Assembly (NCBI GenBank): GCA_964347945.1
Contig: CAYGAW010000161.1
Location: forward strand, 1 to 11,504
Direction of reading: 5' to 3'
Origin: CAYGAW01 sp964347945
GTDB taxonomy: Bacteria; Chloroflexota; Anaerolineae; UBA7937; B3-Chlor
DNA length: 11,504 nucleotides
Positions 1 through 6,067 of this stretch are shown one piece after another. Every line of letters starts with the position of its first letter. The first letter of the stretch is position 1. A model generated the notes under the pieces. The model ran no database searches. It was not told the DNA's origin and saw only the letters and a program-made list of their open reading frames with translations. The translations under genes and the position numbers were made by a program.

Positions 1-159
1 CAAGAGCCATCCCAGGTACACGAACAGGATAAGCGCAGCTGCCGCCAGTGCGAGGTGGATCAAGCAACCGCCCACCTTTCTGATCATGCCTATGACCCAC
101 ACCAGAAGCAGTATGCCCACCACAGCGCCGACGACGAGAAAGAGAAGCGGTTGCAGCAT
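1..159 (-). CDS. Small hydrophobic membrane protein, partial (lmo0937/DUF5670-like)
   Basis: An open frame begins at the ATG at 159 and runs off the left edge, so only the first 53 residues are seen. A strong Shine-Dalgarno (GAGGAGGT) lies about 5 nt before the ATG. Residues 4-24 (FLVVGAVVGILLLVWVIGMI region) form one membrane segment. A short basic/Gly linker (RKVGG) follows, then a second hydrophobic segment ending in FVYLGWLL. The layout of helix, VGG-x-LIHLAL and helix resembles the small lmo0937/DUF5670 family of membrane proteins, whose function is unknown. That assignment is from memory and tentative. The gene lies 51 nt after acpS on the same strand and may be the last gene of that run. 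Confidence 0.6.
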   Translation of the reverse strand, partial: MLQPLLFLVVGAVVGILLLVWVIGMIRKVGGCLIHLALAAAALILFVYLGWLL

Positions 160-210
160 TGAGACCTCCTCGCTAAGCTCGCAACTCTGACCCCGGACCG
201 GAGAGATTTA

Positions 211-579
211 TCAATCGGAGGCCACGACGAACGCGATAGCATACCGACGGGAGTGAGAGAGACTGATAGCGAACTCATCCAGCCCCAGTTCCTCTGCCCG
301 TTGTCTAGCCCGGCCGTGAAGCCGAACCAGTGGTTTCCCCCGCCGATCGGGCAAGACCTCCATCTCCCGCCATCTCACACCGCGCAATCCAGTACCCAGG
401 GCTTTAGACAGAGCCTCCTTGGCTGCGAAGCGGGCAGCCAGTTCCGGTATATGGTTTCTGCAGTATTCCACTTCCGCGGGAGTATAGACGTATTCCAGGA
501 AACGGTCACCCCAGCGCTCCAGCGCCCGAGCGATTCGCTCCGTCTCTATCAGGTCCACGCCGACGCTCAACATGCCCAT
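211..579 (-). CDS. acpS: Holo-[acyl-carrier-protein] synthase
   Basis: This 122-aa protein transfers the 4'-phosphopantetheine arm of coenzyme A to the serine of apo-ACP, producing active acyl carrier protein in the cytoplasm. It has the standard length and both family signatures. GVDLIE near residues 7-12 carries the Mg2+-binding Asp9. FAAKEALSKALGTG near 51-64 carries the conserved Glu55 and Lys. SLSHS near the C-terminus is also typical. The ATG at 579 is preferred because a GGGGGA motif lies 9 nt upstream. A second in-frame ATG at 573 would lie 15 nt away. The gene begins 21 nt after the dehydrogenase stop, so the two are probably co-transcribed. Nothing is unusual in the protein. Confidence 0.93.
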   Translation of the reverse strand: MGMLSVGVDLIETERIARALERWGDRFLEYVYTPAEVEYCRNHIPELAARFAAKEALSKALGTGLRGVRWREMEVLPDRRGKPLVRLHGRARQRAEELGLDEFAISLSHSRRYAIAFVVASD

Positions 580-600
580 CTGGTGGCTTCCCCCTATGGA

Positions 601-1986
601 CTACGCTTCCGCCTCATCGGACTCCTGAAGCTCCAGAGGCTGTCCACCCGTAGGCATATTGGCAATCGTGGTCACTTCCGCCTTCTCATAGCCTCGCCCG
701 ATGCCTCGATAGATGAATCCTAGCTGCTCCATTCTCCGCGGTTCATAGATGTTCCGGCCGTCCATGAGAACCGGCTGAGCCATGGAAGCGCGGATGCGAG
801 CCATGTCCAGATGCTTGAACTCGTTCCAGTCGGTGACGATGACCAGCGCATCGCTACCTTCAGCTACCTCGTACGCGTCCTCGCAGTACTCCACCTCTGG
901 TAAGATCTCCTTCGCCCTTGGCGTAGCCACAGGGTCGAAGGCTTTGATGGACGCCCCTTCGTGCTGTAGCAGGTGGATGATCTCCACAGCCGGTGCCTCG
1001 CGCATGTCGTCCGTATTGGGCTTGAACGCCAATCCCAGGATGCCCACAGTCTTCCCGTGCAGGGTTCCCAACGTCTCTCGCAAGTTCTGTACGATGCGTC
1101 TCCTCTGATCGCGATTGATCTCTATCACCGCGCGCAGGAGCTGCGGGTGGCAGCCGTGGATAGCGGCCATGTGGGCAAGAGCCTTCACGTCCTTGGGGAA
1201 GCATGAACCTCCCCAACCCACACCGGCATCCAGGTAGAAATGTCCAATGCGCTTATCGTATCCCATTCCCGCTGCCACTTCCTTGACATCGGCTCCCAAC
1301 TGCTCGCAAATGGAGGCAATCTCATTGATGAAGGAGATGCGGTTGGCCAGGTAGGCGTTGGACGCGTACTTGATCATCTCCGCTGTGCGCAGGTCTGTAA
1401 CGATTATGGGAGCACGCAGCGAAAGGTACAGCTGCGCCACCTTCTGCGCCGCCTGAGGATCGGTGGAGCCCAGCACTATGCGGTCTGGATGCAAGAAGTC
1501 ATTGATCGCCGCTCCCTCACGCAGAAACTCAGGATTGGAGACCACCGCGAATTCCAGGCCAGGTCCAACGTGCTGCTCCACGATCTCCGCCACCCAGTCG
1601 CCTGTGCCGATGGGGACCGTGCTCTTGTTCACGATGATCAGCGAGTCGCTCATCTCTTTGGCGATGGTCTCGGCGGCCATGTGCACGTACTTCAGATCCG
1701 CCTCTCCTTCACTTCCCGAAGGGGTGTCGACGGCGATGAAGGCGAATTCGGCCCCCTCCAGGCCTTCCGAGTACGAGGTGGTGAACCGCAGACGCTCCAT
1801 CTTGGCGTTGCGCTCCACCATCTCTTGCAGGCCCGGTTCATAGATCGGCAACTTGCCTCGCTTCAGGCCCTCGATCTTTGCTTCGTCTATGTCGACGCAG
1901 ACCACGTCATTGCCCAAGTCGGCGAAGCAGGCCCCAGTGGCTAAGCCGACATAGCCACCACCACCTATCACACAGATCTTGCTCAT
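601..1986 (-). CDS. ugd: UDP-glucose 6-dehydrogenase family nucleotide-sugar dehydrogenase
   Basis: This 461-aa enzyme is predicted to oxidise UDP-glucose twice with NAD+ to UDP-glucuronate, a precursor of acidic surface polysaccharides. The N-terminal Rossmann motif is GGGGYVG (residues 8-14). Asp32 and Asp34 follow the second strand and suit NAD binding. KSTVPIGT at 121-128 is the usual NAD-domain loop. SNPEFLREG near 150-158, Lys206 and Asn210 lie in the active-site region. The catalytic Cys262 is in GGSCFPKD, with Asp266 following. A C-terminal UDP-binding domain (GLAFKPNTDD) is present. The ATG at 1986 is chosen because GGAGAGGTG lies just upstream with about 5 nt spacing. The in-frame GTG at 1992 would sit on that site. 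The exact sugar could differ (UDP-ManNAc or UDP-GlcNAc dehydrogenases are relatives), but the length and motifs favour UDP-glucose. Confidence 0.92.
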   Translation of the reverse strand: MSKICVIGGGGYVGLATGACFADLGNDVVCVDIDEAKIEGLKRGKLPIYEPGLQEMVERNAKMERLRFTTSYSEGLEGAEFAFIAVDTPSGSEGEADLKYVHMAAETIAKEMSDSLIIVNKSTVPIGTGDWVAEIVEQHVGPGLEFAVVSNPEFLREGAAINDFLHPDRIVLGSTDPQAAQKVAQLYLSLRAPIIVTDLRTAEMIKYASNAYLANRISFINEIASICEQLGADVKEVAAGMGYDKRIGHFYLDAGVGWGGSCFPKDVKALAHMAAIHGCHPQLLRAVIEINRDQRRRIVQNLRETLGTLHGKTVGILGLAFKPNTDDMREAPAVEIIHLLQHEGASIKAFDPVATPRAKEILPEVEYCEDAYEVAEGSDALVIVTDWNEFKHLDMARIRASMAQPVLMDGRNIYEPRRMEQLGFIYRGIGRGYEKAEVTTIANMPTGGQPLELQESDEAEA

Positions 1987-2082
1987 GATCACACCTCTCC
2001 GCTAAGAGTTGCACATTCTGGGGCAAAGCACCCTTGTCCAGCCTCCAACTCTCGTCGCCCCAGCAGGCCCTCTGACCCGTCT

Positions 2083-3375
2083 CTACCCATTCACCAGCTC
2101 GCTCACGACTCTCCCCAGCCTCACACTGTAGTTCATCCCTCGATCTTGTGGGTATATCTGCGTCGTATTGGCCAGATACAACCCCTCGACCGGTGTCTCG
2201 TAGGAAGGGATACGGCGAGAGTACCCACAAGTGATGACCGGCTGGGCGGCATCTTCACGATAGAGCCACGACTCTTCCACCCAGTCCACGTCGAAGTCGG
2301 GATTGACCTTTCTCAGAGATGGCAAATAGTGCGTCAACAGCTCCTCTGCCGTGGCTGAGTACAAGGGATCCGACCTGGACACATAATGAGTCAGATACAG
2401 GACGTGCTTGCCGTTGTATTCCTCGGCAGGAATGAGATTAGTATGCTCGATGGCTCCCACAAAAGGAAAGGTGGGATCGCTGATGTTGAGCCAATAGATG
2501 CGGGACAGAGAACGACTCATCTTGAGCACGACACAGAGACAAGTCTGGTACCTGACCTGGCGCAGCTGATCCGCATAATCGGCAGGCAGGTCAGGAACCA
2601 TCTCCAAGAAGGCGAAGGAAGGCACGGTAGCAAGCACCCTGTCCAGGATCCAGATGTCACCAGCTCGCACGCCGGTCACTTTCCCATCCTCGACATTGAT
2701 CCGCTCCACGGGTCTGTCCGTCACCACCTCTCCTCCGTGGGCCGCAATGCCACCGGAGAGGGCATCGATGAACGGCTGGAAGCTTCCCTGCATGTACCCC
2801 AGCAGTTCCTGTGCCATACTACGGCCCCGTGATCCTACACGGTCCTTGAACTTGCTCTGCAACCAAGCCATGGTGACCTGATCTGCGTACTCGCCGAACT
2901 TGGCCCGGAGCAAAGGCCCGAAGATCACTTCGTAGGCTTGCTGTCCTGCGTACTTGCGGACCCACTCTTGGGCCGTGTACTGCTCCAGGGTTCGCCAATC
3001 GCCAAACCTCTGGAGGTATAGCGTCACGAGACCAGACCTCACTCGCTGGGGCAAACTCAGTGGTGTGAAACGCAGTAGATCGACGGGAGTTACGAAATCG
3101 TAGATCTGACCCTGGTAGTAGAAACCCACCTTGGAGGCCAGCCACAACATTCTTCCAGTGAGCCCTAGCTCGCCCATCAACGCCATCATGTCCTCATCGC
3201 CGGTGAAGATATGGTGGTAGTATCTCTCCAGACGGGTCCCTTCGATCTCGAAAGTGCTGGCCTGTCCGCCGAGATAGGGCTCCCTCTCGAACAGAACTAC
3301 TTCATGACCTCTCTTGGCCAGTTCGTAGGCGGCTGTCAATCCCGCGACGCCGCCGCCAACAACGCCTATCCTCAC
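2083..3375 (-). CDS. NAD(P)/FAD-dependent oxidoreductase (amine oxidase / protoporphyrinogen oxidase-like fold)
   Basis: This predicted flavoprotein has 430 aa. The N-terminus reads (M)RIGVVGGGVAGLTAAYELA, a classic dinucleotide-binding GxGxxG (Gly7, Gly9, Gly12). Glu30 closes the second strand, and LGGQA follows near 35-39. The C-terminus (GLYLANTTQIYPQDRGMNYS and onwards) is the second FAD-contacting segment of amine-oxidase/HemY/UDP-galactopyranose-mutase-type proteins. The open frame extends about 120 codons further upstream, but that part overlaps the flippase gene. The GTG at 3375 places the Rossmann strand at the extreme N-terminus and overlaps the flippase stop by 4 nt (GTGA), which suggests translational coupling. 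Homologues often sit beside glycosyltransferases and UPF0104 proteins, so a role in modifying a lipid-linked sugar or isoprenoid is possible. The substrate cannot be read from sequence. Confidence 0.85.
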   Translation of the reverse strand: MRIGVVGGGVAGLTAAYELAKRGHEVVLFEREPYLGGQASTFEIEGTRLERYYHHIFTGDEDMMALMGELGLTGRMLWLASKVGFYYQGQIYDFVTPVDLLRFTPLSLPQRVRSGLVTLYLQRFGDWRTLEQYTAQEWVRKYAGQQAYEVIFGPLLRAKFGEYADQVTMAWLQSKFKDRVGSRGRSMAQELLGYMQGSFQPFIDALSGGIAAHGGEVVTDRPVERINVEDGKVTGVRAGDIWILDRVLATVPSFAFLEMVPDLPADYADQLRQVRYQTCLCVVLKMSRSLSRIYWLNISDPTFPFVGAIEHTNLIPAEEYNGKHVLYLTHYVSRSDPLYSATAEELLTHYLPSLRKVNPDFDVDWVEESWLYREDAAQPVITCGYSRRIPSYETPVEGLYLANTTQIYPQDRGMNYSVRLGRVVSELVNG

Positions 3376-4406
3376 GATCCCATGTCCTTTTTCAAAGCTG
3401 GCACAGGTGCTGTGGCTTCCCTTTCCGTGACTCGCATCTCCTCCATCTCCCGCCAACTGATGCTCTCCCTCCACGCGAAGTAGGCACCCACAGCGGTGAT
3501 GGGGAACCATAGTGCGGCATGCAGAGCCAACATGAAGCTGGTGGCCATGTGCCTGGGCACGCCGAACAGCACCAGGCTTTCGATACCGGCGACCTCGAAT
3601 GTGCCCAGATAGCCCGGCGTGGCAGGAATTGTAGTGGCCAAGTTGACGATGGCGCAAGTGAAGACCAGAACGTAGAACGGCTGGTCGAAGGCGAAGCCCT
3701 GCATCACAAACCAGTACTTCCACGCCTCCACGAGCCACAGGAGGATAGAGATGCCCATGATCAGCAGTATGTCCCGCCAGCTCCGGAGCACCTGGAGGCC
3801 CTCGATGAATCTCTCCAACAGACCACTTACCTGGTCGCGCCAGCGCTGGGGCACAAGCTTGCTCACGAACGATTGGTACACTCGTTCCGTCCTCTGCGGA
3901 GAGGAGGCGATGAGAAGAAAAGCCGCCAAGGCTCCGAAGAAGAGAAAGCTCATGAAGGGCAGAAGACGGGACAAGAACTCGTTAGTCGGCACCAGTGGAA
4001 GGACGGCGAACACGAAGACCAGCATGGTGATGCCGTCGAAGACGCGCTCCACTACAATAGTGGCCAGGCTCGCGCTGGCACTTACGTCCTCTTTCCCCCT
4101 CAGCAAATAGGCACGGATCACCTCTCCAGCCCTGAAGGGGAAGATGTTGTTGCCCATATAGCCTATGGTGACGACGGGGAACAGAGAGCGCAAGGAGACG
4201 GTCTTCACGGGTCGCAGTAGATAGTGCCAGCGAAATGTTCGCAACCAGACAGCAAAGAAGTAGACGATGATGCCGGGGATCAGCCACCAGTAGTTCGCCT
4301 CTCGCAGGCCTTGCCAGACCTCGGGCAACCTCTGGCCTCTGAGCGCAAAAAGCAGGAAGAGGACGCTGATGACGACCCCTGCCCAGAACCTCCTTCTCTT
4401 CCGCAT
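3372..4406 (-). CDS. Flippase-like integral membrane protein (UPF0104/YbhN, lysylphosphatidylglycerol synthase TM-domain family)
   Basis: This 344-aa polytopic inner-membrane protein starts with a basic MRKRRRFW and then has about seven to eight hydrophobic segments (roughly 9-23, 40-55, 75-90, 124-139, 148-166, 212-236, 245-258 and 288-309). Family landmarks are NNIFPFRAGEVIRAYLL at 86-102 and PATPGYLGTFE at 261-271. This is the membrane half of MprF without the lysyl-transfer domain. Stand-alone members are thought to move lipids or lipid-linked sugars, and the substrate is generally unknown. It is the first gene of a minus-strand run with the FAD oxidoreductase and UDP-glucose dehydrogenase, which fits glycan or lipid work. 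There is no Shine-Dalgarno before the ATG, and a -10-like TATCAT ends 9 nt upstream. A diverged copy of its 5' end lies at 5662-5812. Confidence 0.88.
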   Translation of the reverse strand: MRKRRRFWAGVVISVLFLLFALRGQRLPEVWQGLREANYWWLIPGIIVYFFAVWLRTFRWHYLLRPVKTVSLRSLFPVVTIGYMGNNIFPFRAGEVIRAYLLRGKEDVSASASLATIVVERVFDGITMLVFVFAVLPLVPTNEFLSRLLPFMSFLFFGALAAFLLIASSPQRTERVYQSFVSKLVPQRWRDQVSGLLERFIEGLQVLRSWRDILLIMGISILLWLVEAWKYWFVMQGFAFDQPFYVLVFTCAIVNLATTIPATPGYLGTFEVAGIESLVLFGVPRHMATSFMLALHAALWFPITAVGAYFAWRESISWREMEEMRVTEREATAPVPALKKDMGS

Positions 4407-4415
4407 AGCCCAAGT

Positions 4416-4421
4416 ATGATA
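4416..4421 (-). promoter_or_regulatory. Putative -10 box of a leaderless promoter for the flippase operon
   Basis: On the minus strand TATCAT (5/6 match to TATAAT) ends exactly 9 nt before the ATG at 4406, and no ribosome-binding site precedes that ATG. The best -35 candidate (CTGGCT, 18-nt spacer) is poor. This spacing is what leaderless transcripts show in several bacterial lineages. The same TATCAT-9 nt-ATG arrangement is kept in the duplicated fragment at 5761-5778. Confidence 0.45.
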
Positions 4422-4509
4422 CTAGAAGAGAGGCCAAAAAGCCAGAGTCAGGCCGAGAGTGGGCAAGAACGATGTGATATCGGCCGCTGGGCGCATCCTG
4501 AGCCGCGCC

Positions 4510-4542
4510 GGCTGAGTAGCCGCGAAGCGGCGTATCGAAGCC
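4510..4542. repeat. REP-like palindrome
   Basis: An imperfect dyad runs from GGCTGAGTA to GTATCGAAGCC around a perfect inner stem, GCCGC (4519-4523), loop GAA, GCGGC (4527-4531). Read on the other strand it begins GGCTTCGATACGCCGC, a pattern I recognise as a common dispersed intergenic palindrome in high-GC bacteria. Function is unknown. Such elements can act as transcription attenuators or as substrates of RAYT transposases, but no such gene is in this window. Confidence 0.6.
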
Positions 4543-4581
4543 AAGCGGCCCACGCGTGGTGAGCCGAGTGGAAGGGTATCC

Positions 4582-4662
4582 GTGGCGCAGCGTTAGTAGT
4601 CCTGGATAGGGCGTAGACGGTGTACGATCAAGTGGGGGTCCCCTACTATCCGCCTGCGCCAC
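4582..4662. repeat. Inverted repeat with 9-bp perfect arms
   Basis: GTGGCGCAG at 4582-4590 is the exact reverse complement of CTGCGCCAC at 4654-4662. Inside these arms, GGATAG (left) and CTATCC (right) can also pair, giving a long interrupted hairpin of about 80 nt. It could be a decayed mobile palindrome or an RNA structure. There is no T-tract that would make it a standard terminator. Confidence 0.4.
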
Positions 4663-4688
4663 ACCCTACTCTCAATATACAATCGAAC

Positions 4689-4734
4689 GGCGCAGGAGCC
4701 GTATCGAAGGACGGAGCAGCGTGTCGAAGGAGCC
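4689..4734. repeat. Two degenerate tandem copies of the TATCGAAG-type repeat
   Basis: AGCCGTATCGAAGG (ending 4710) and CAGCGTGTCGAAGG (ending 4730) are about 20 nt apart. Both resemble the right arm of the palindrome at 4510-4542 (GGCGTATCGAAG). They look like worn half-copies of the same dispersed element. Confidence 0.35.
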
Positions 4735-5003
4735 ATTCAGCAGCGGCCAGGGCCGGAATGACGTCGCCCGCGCGCGAGGCCAAGAGTTGCCACCGCTCTG
4801 GTTGCCGGCGCAACAAGGGAGGCAAAGAGCCAAAATCGGCCGGGTAACCAGGAACCGGTGGAATGACCAGGCCAATCTGCGATGAGCACTCCCGCAAAGA
4901 GGGCCTTGATGGTCTGGGCGGACTTGTTGTTCTCCCTCCTATCACACTGGCTGAGGCGAGCACGTGTTGTCCGTTCGGGGATCGGTCTTGTTTCGTCGTT
5001 GAA

Positions 5004-5453
5004 CTACTCTATGCTCTCGACAATCTTTTTCGCCCATGCGGCAGCACGCTCAAGTTCACCCTCTTTCAGCGGCCCTTCGGTGCCTTCGACGAAGAAGCCT
5101 TCCGGTGAGACCACGAGAGTCCCGCCATCTTTTTTCAGCCTGCCAGCGATTCTTCCTGCGGCAAAGCCAATGATTCGGACCCATCTTGCCGTGAGTCTGG
5201 TATCGAACGCAGCTACGTTGGTACCTTTGAGGCCAGACTCCCGGACTTTGTCCAGAAAGTCTCGCATCGCCTCCGTCGGCCTGCCTCCGTAGGTCGGAGA
5301 ACCGACGACAAGAAGGTCAAATGTGCTCAATTGGGAAGTATTCACTTCACCCACAGGGAGCACTTCTACCTCGCCGGTGATGGCTTCACCGATGGCTTTG
5401 GCGATGCTCCCCGTATTCCCGTGGACCGAGTCATAGACAACCAGAGTTTTCAT
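5004..5453 (-). CDS. Flavodoxin family protein
   Basis: This 149-aa cytoplasmic FMN-binding electron carrier is of typical short-chain flavodoxin length. The phosphate-binding loop is at residues 8-17 (DSVHGNTGSI). SPTYGG at 52-57 is the second FMN loop. FVEGTEGPLKEGELERA near 121-137 is the usual C-terminal helix entry of this subfamily. The ATG at 5453 has an excellent Shine-Dalgarno (GGAGGT, 5 nt spacing). The gene is probably a single transcription unit, with non-coding DNA on both sides and its own promoter at 5596-5624. Its redox partner is not evident here. It could serve as electron donor to a neighbouring oxidoreductase, but that is only suggested by position. Confidence 0.9.
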   Translation of the reverse strand: MKTLVVYDSVHGNTGSIAKAIGEAITGEVEVLPVGEVNTSQLSTFDLLVVGSPTYGGRPTEAMRDFLDKVRESGLKGTNVAAFDTRLTARWVRIIGFAAGRIAGRLKKDGGTLVVSPEGFFVEGTEGPLKEGELERAAAWAKKIVESIE

Positions 5454-5595
5454 TGTTTACCTCCGACGTGGTGTGCAATCTCCCGACAACAAACGCCGCG
5501 TTTGGGTCTACTGCCCCTGTCGCGGTAGCCAACTGGCTTCTACTCATAGCTCCTCGTTGAAGCGCAGGATGAACGCGTGGCGCAGTTCTTCTAGT

Positions 5596-5624
5596 ATTGT
5601 AACATCGAACGCTTCTGATTGCAA
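5596..5624 (-). promoter_or_regulatory. Sigma70-type promoter for the flavodoxin gene
   Basis: On the minus strand TTGCAA (5619-5624) and TACAAT (5596-5601) are separated by exactly 17 nt. They match the -35 and -10 consensus at 4/6 and 5/6. Transcription would begin near 5589, giving a leader of about 135 nt before the ATG at 5453. The position, immediately upstream of a gene with no other promoter candidate, supports it. Confidence 0.55.
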
Positions 5625-5661
5625 TTGTTGGGAAAGATTCGTTCTTTCGTGACCACCTGCC

Positions 5662-5812
5662 TTACCTGGAAGGGCGTTCGGACAACCGCTGGCCTCTGAG
5701 AGCAAAGGACAGGAAGAGGAGGGTGATGAATACCCCTGCCCGGAATCTGCATCTCGTCCGCATGGGTCAGGTATGATACTGGAAGAGAGGCTAAGAAGCC
5801 ACACCCGGGCCG
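5662..5812 (-). pseudogene. Decayed duplicate of the flippase gene 5' end and promoter
   Basis: Positions 5678-5812 align without gaps to 4321-4455, with about 26 mismatches in 135 nt by hand count. The minus-strand frame from the ATG at 5763 reads MRTRCRFRAGVFITLLFLSF and continues ALRGQRL, matching the flippase N-terminus at 20 of 27 residues. It then loses similarity and stops at TAA (5664-5662). The upstream TATCAT box and its 9-nt spacing to ATG are preserved. This is a truncated partial copy, not a working gene. A 33-residue peptide could still be made if the promoter is active. Confidence 0.82.
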
Positions 5813-5851
5813 CTGTGCCATTGGGCGGTCCACCCCCCGTCAGAACTGCGC

Positions 5852-5876
5852 AGGGGCGGGTTTGAAACCCGCCCCT
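5852..5876. repeat. Perfect REP-like palindrome
   Basis: AGGGGCGGGTTT (5852-5863) and AAACCCGCCCCT (5865-5876) are exact reverse complements around one central G. This sequence type is widely dispersed between genes in several high-GC lineages. It lies just beyond the duplicated flippase fragment and 23 nt before the -35 box of the rightward operon. It could act as a bidirectional terminator, but there is no T-tract. Confidence 0.75.
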
Positions 5877-5898
5877 ACGGTGCTTAGTAGTTCGCCTC

Positions 5899-5927
5899 TT
5901 GACTCCGCAACCCAACAATAGTATCAT
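5899..5927 (+). promoter_or_regulatory. Sigma70-type promoter for the aldolase-Fae operon
   Basis: TTGACT (5899-5904, 5/6 to TTGACA) and TATCAT (5922-5927, 5/6 to TATAAT) are separated by 17 nt. The predicted start is near 5934, which gives a leader of about 134 nt before the ATG at 6068. The leader contains a GTGGC-TGG-GCCAC hairpin at 5957-5969. Confidence 0.65.
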
Positions 5928-6067
5928 ATCGCTCGCGTGCAGCAAGCTAGAGCGAAGTGGCTGGGCCACACTAGAAGTAGCAGACCGCGCGGCTCCACTC
6001 CACGACTCTTGCTTTCTGGGCAGTTGGCGGCCACAGATCGAGCAAGTCCCTCGGGGGAGGCAAAGCG

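Larger units (their letters stand above)
4407..5003. other. Gene-poor intergenic stretch between the flippase operon and the flavodoxin gene
   Basis: About 600 nt without a believable gene. Open frames here have no Shine-Dalgarno, overlap one another and consist of low-complexity Arg/Pro/Ala-rich translations typical of chance frames in GC-rich DNA. The stretch holds the flippase promoter at its left end, the REP-like palindrome at 4510-4542, a 9-bp inverted repeat spanning 4582-4662, two degenerate TATCGAAG-type repeats at 4689-4734, and a small GTTGC/GCAAC hairpin at 4801-4814. I see no clear terminator after the flavodoxin stop at 5004. Confidence 0.7.
5454..6067. other. Gene-poor stretch between divergent flavodoxin and aldolase-Fae operons
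   Basis: About 610 nt separating leftward and rightward transcription. It holds the flavodoxin promoter (5596-5624), the duplicated flippase 5' fragment (5662-5812), a perfect REP-like palindrome (5852-5876), the rightward operon promoter (5899-5927), and an untranslated leader of about 130 nt before 6068. No intact gene is supported here. Long antisense frames across it are chance frames running through the pseudogene. Confidence 0.75.

Noticed and set aside
3376..3738. N-terminal extension of the FAD oxidoreductase frame up to 3738
   Set aside because: It overlaps the flippase gene, has no family match, and the GxGxxG motif begins right after the GTG at 3375, as expected for the family.
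4646..4963. Overlapping minus-strand frames of 105 and 67 residues, and plus-strand frames, in 4620-4963
   Set aside because: No Shine-Dalgarno, mutually overlapping, low-complexity Arg/Pro/Ser translations, and they cover the repeat-rich intergenic DNA.
5431..5547. 38-codon minus-strand ORF overlapping the flavodoxin start, preceded by GAGGAG, as a leader peptide
   Set aside because: Spacing from the purine tract to ATG is only about 2 nt and the peptide has no regulatory feature such as repeated codons or a stop near a hairpin.
5887..5900. 14-nt exact match (AGTAGTTCGCCTCT) to 4289-4302 inside the flippase gene
   Set aside because: It would extend the duplication only in permuted order, and one match of this length within 11.5 kb is plausible by chance.
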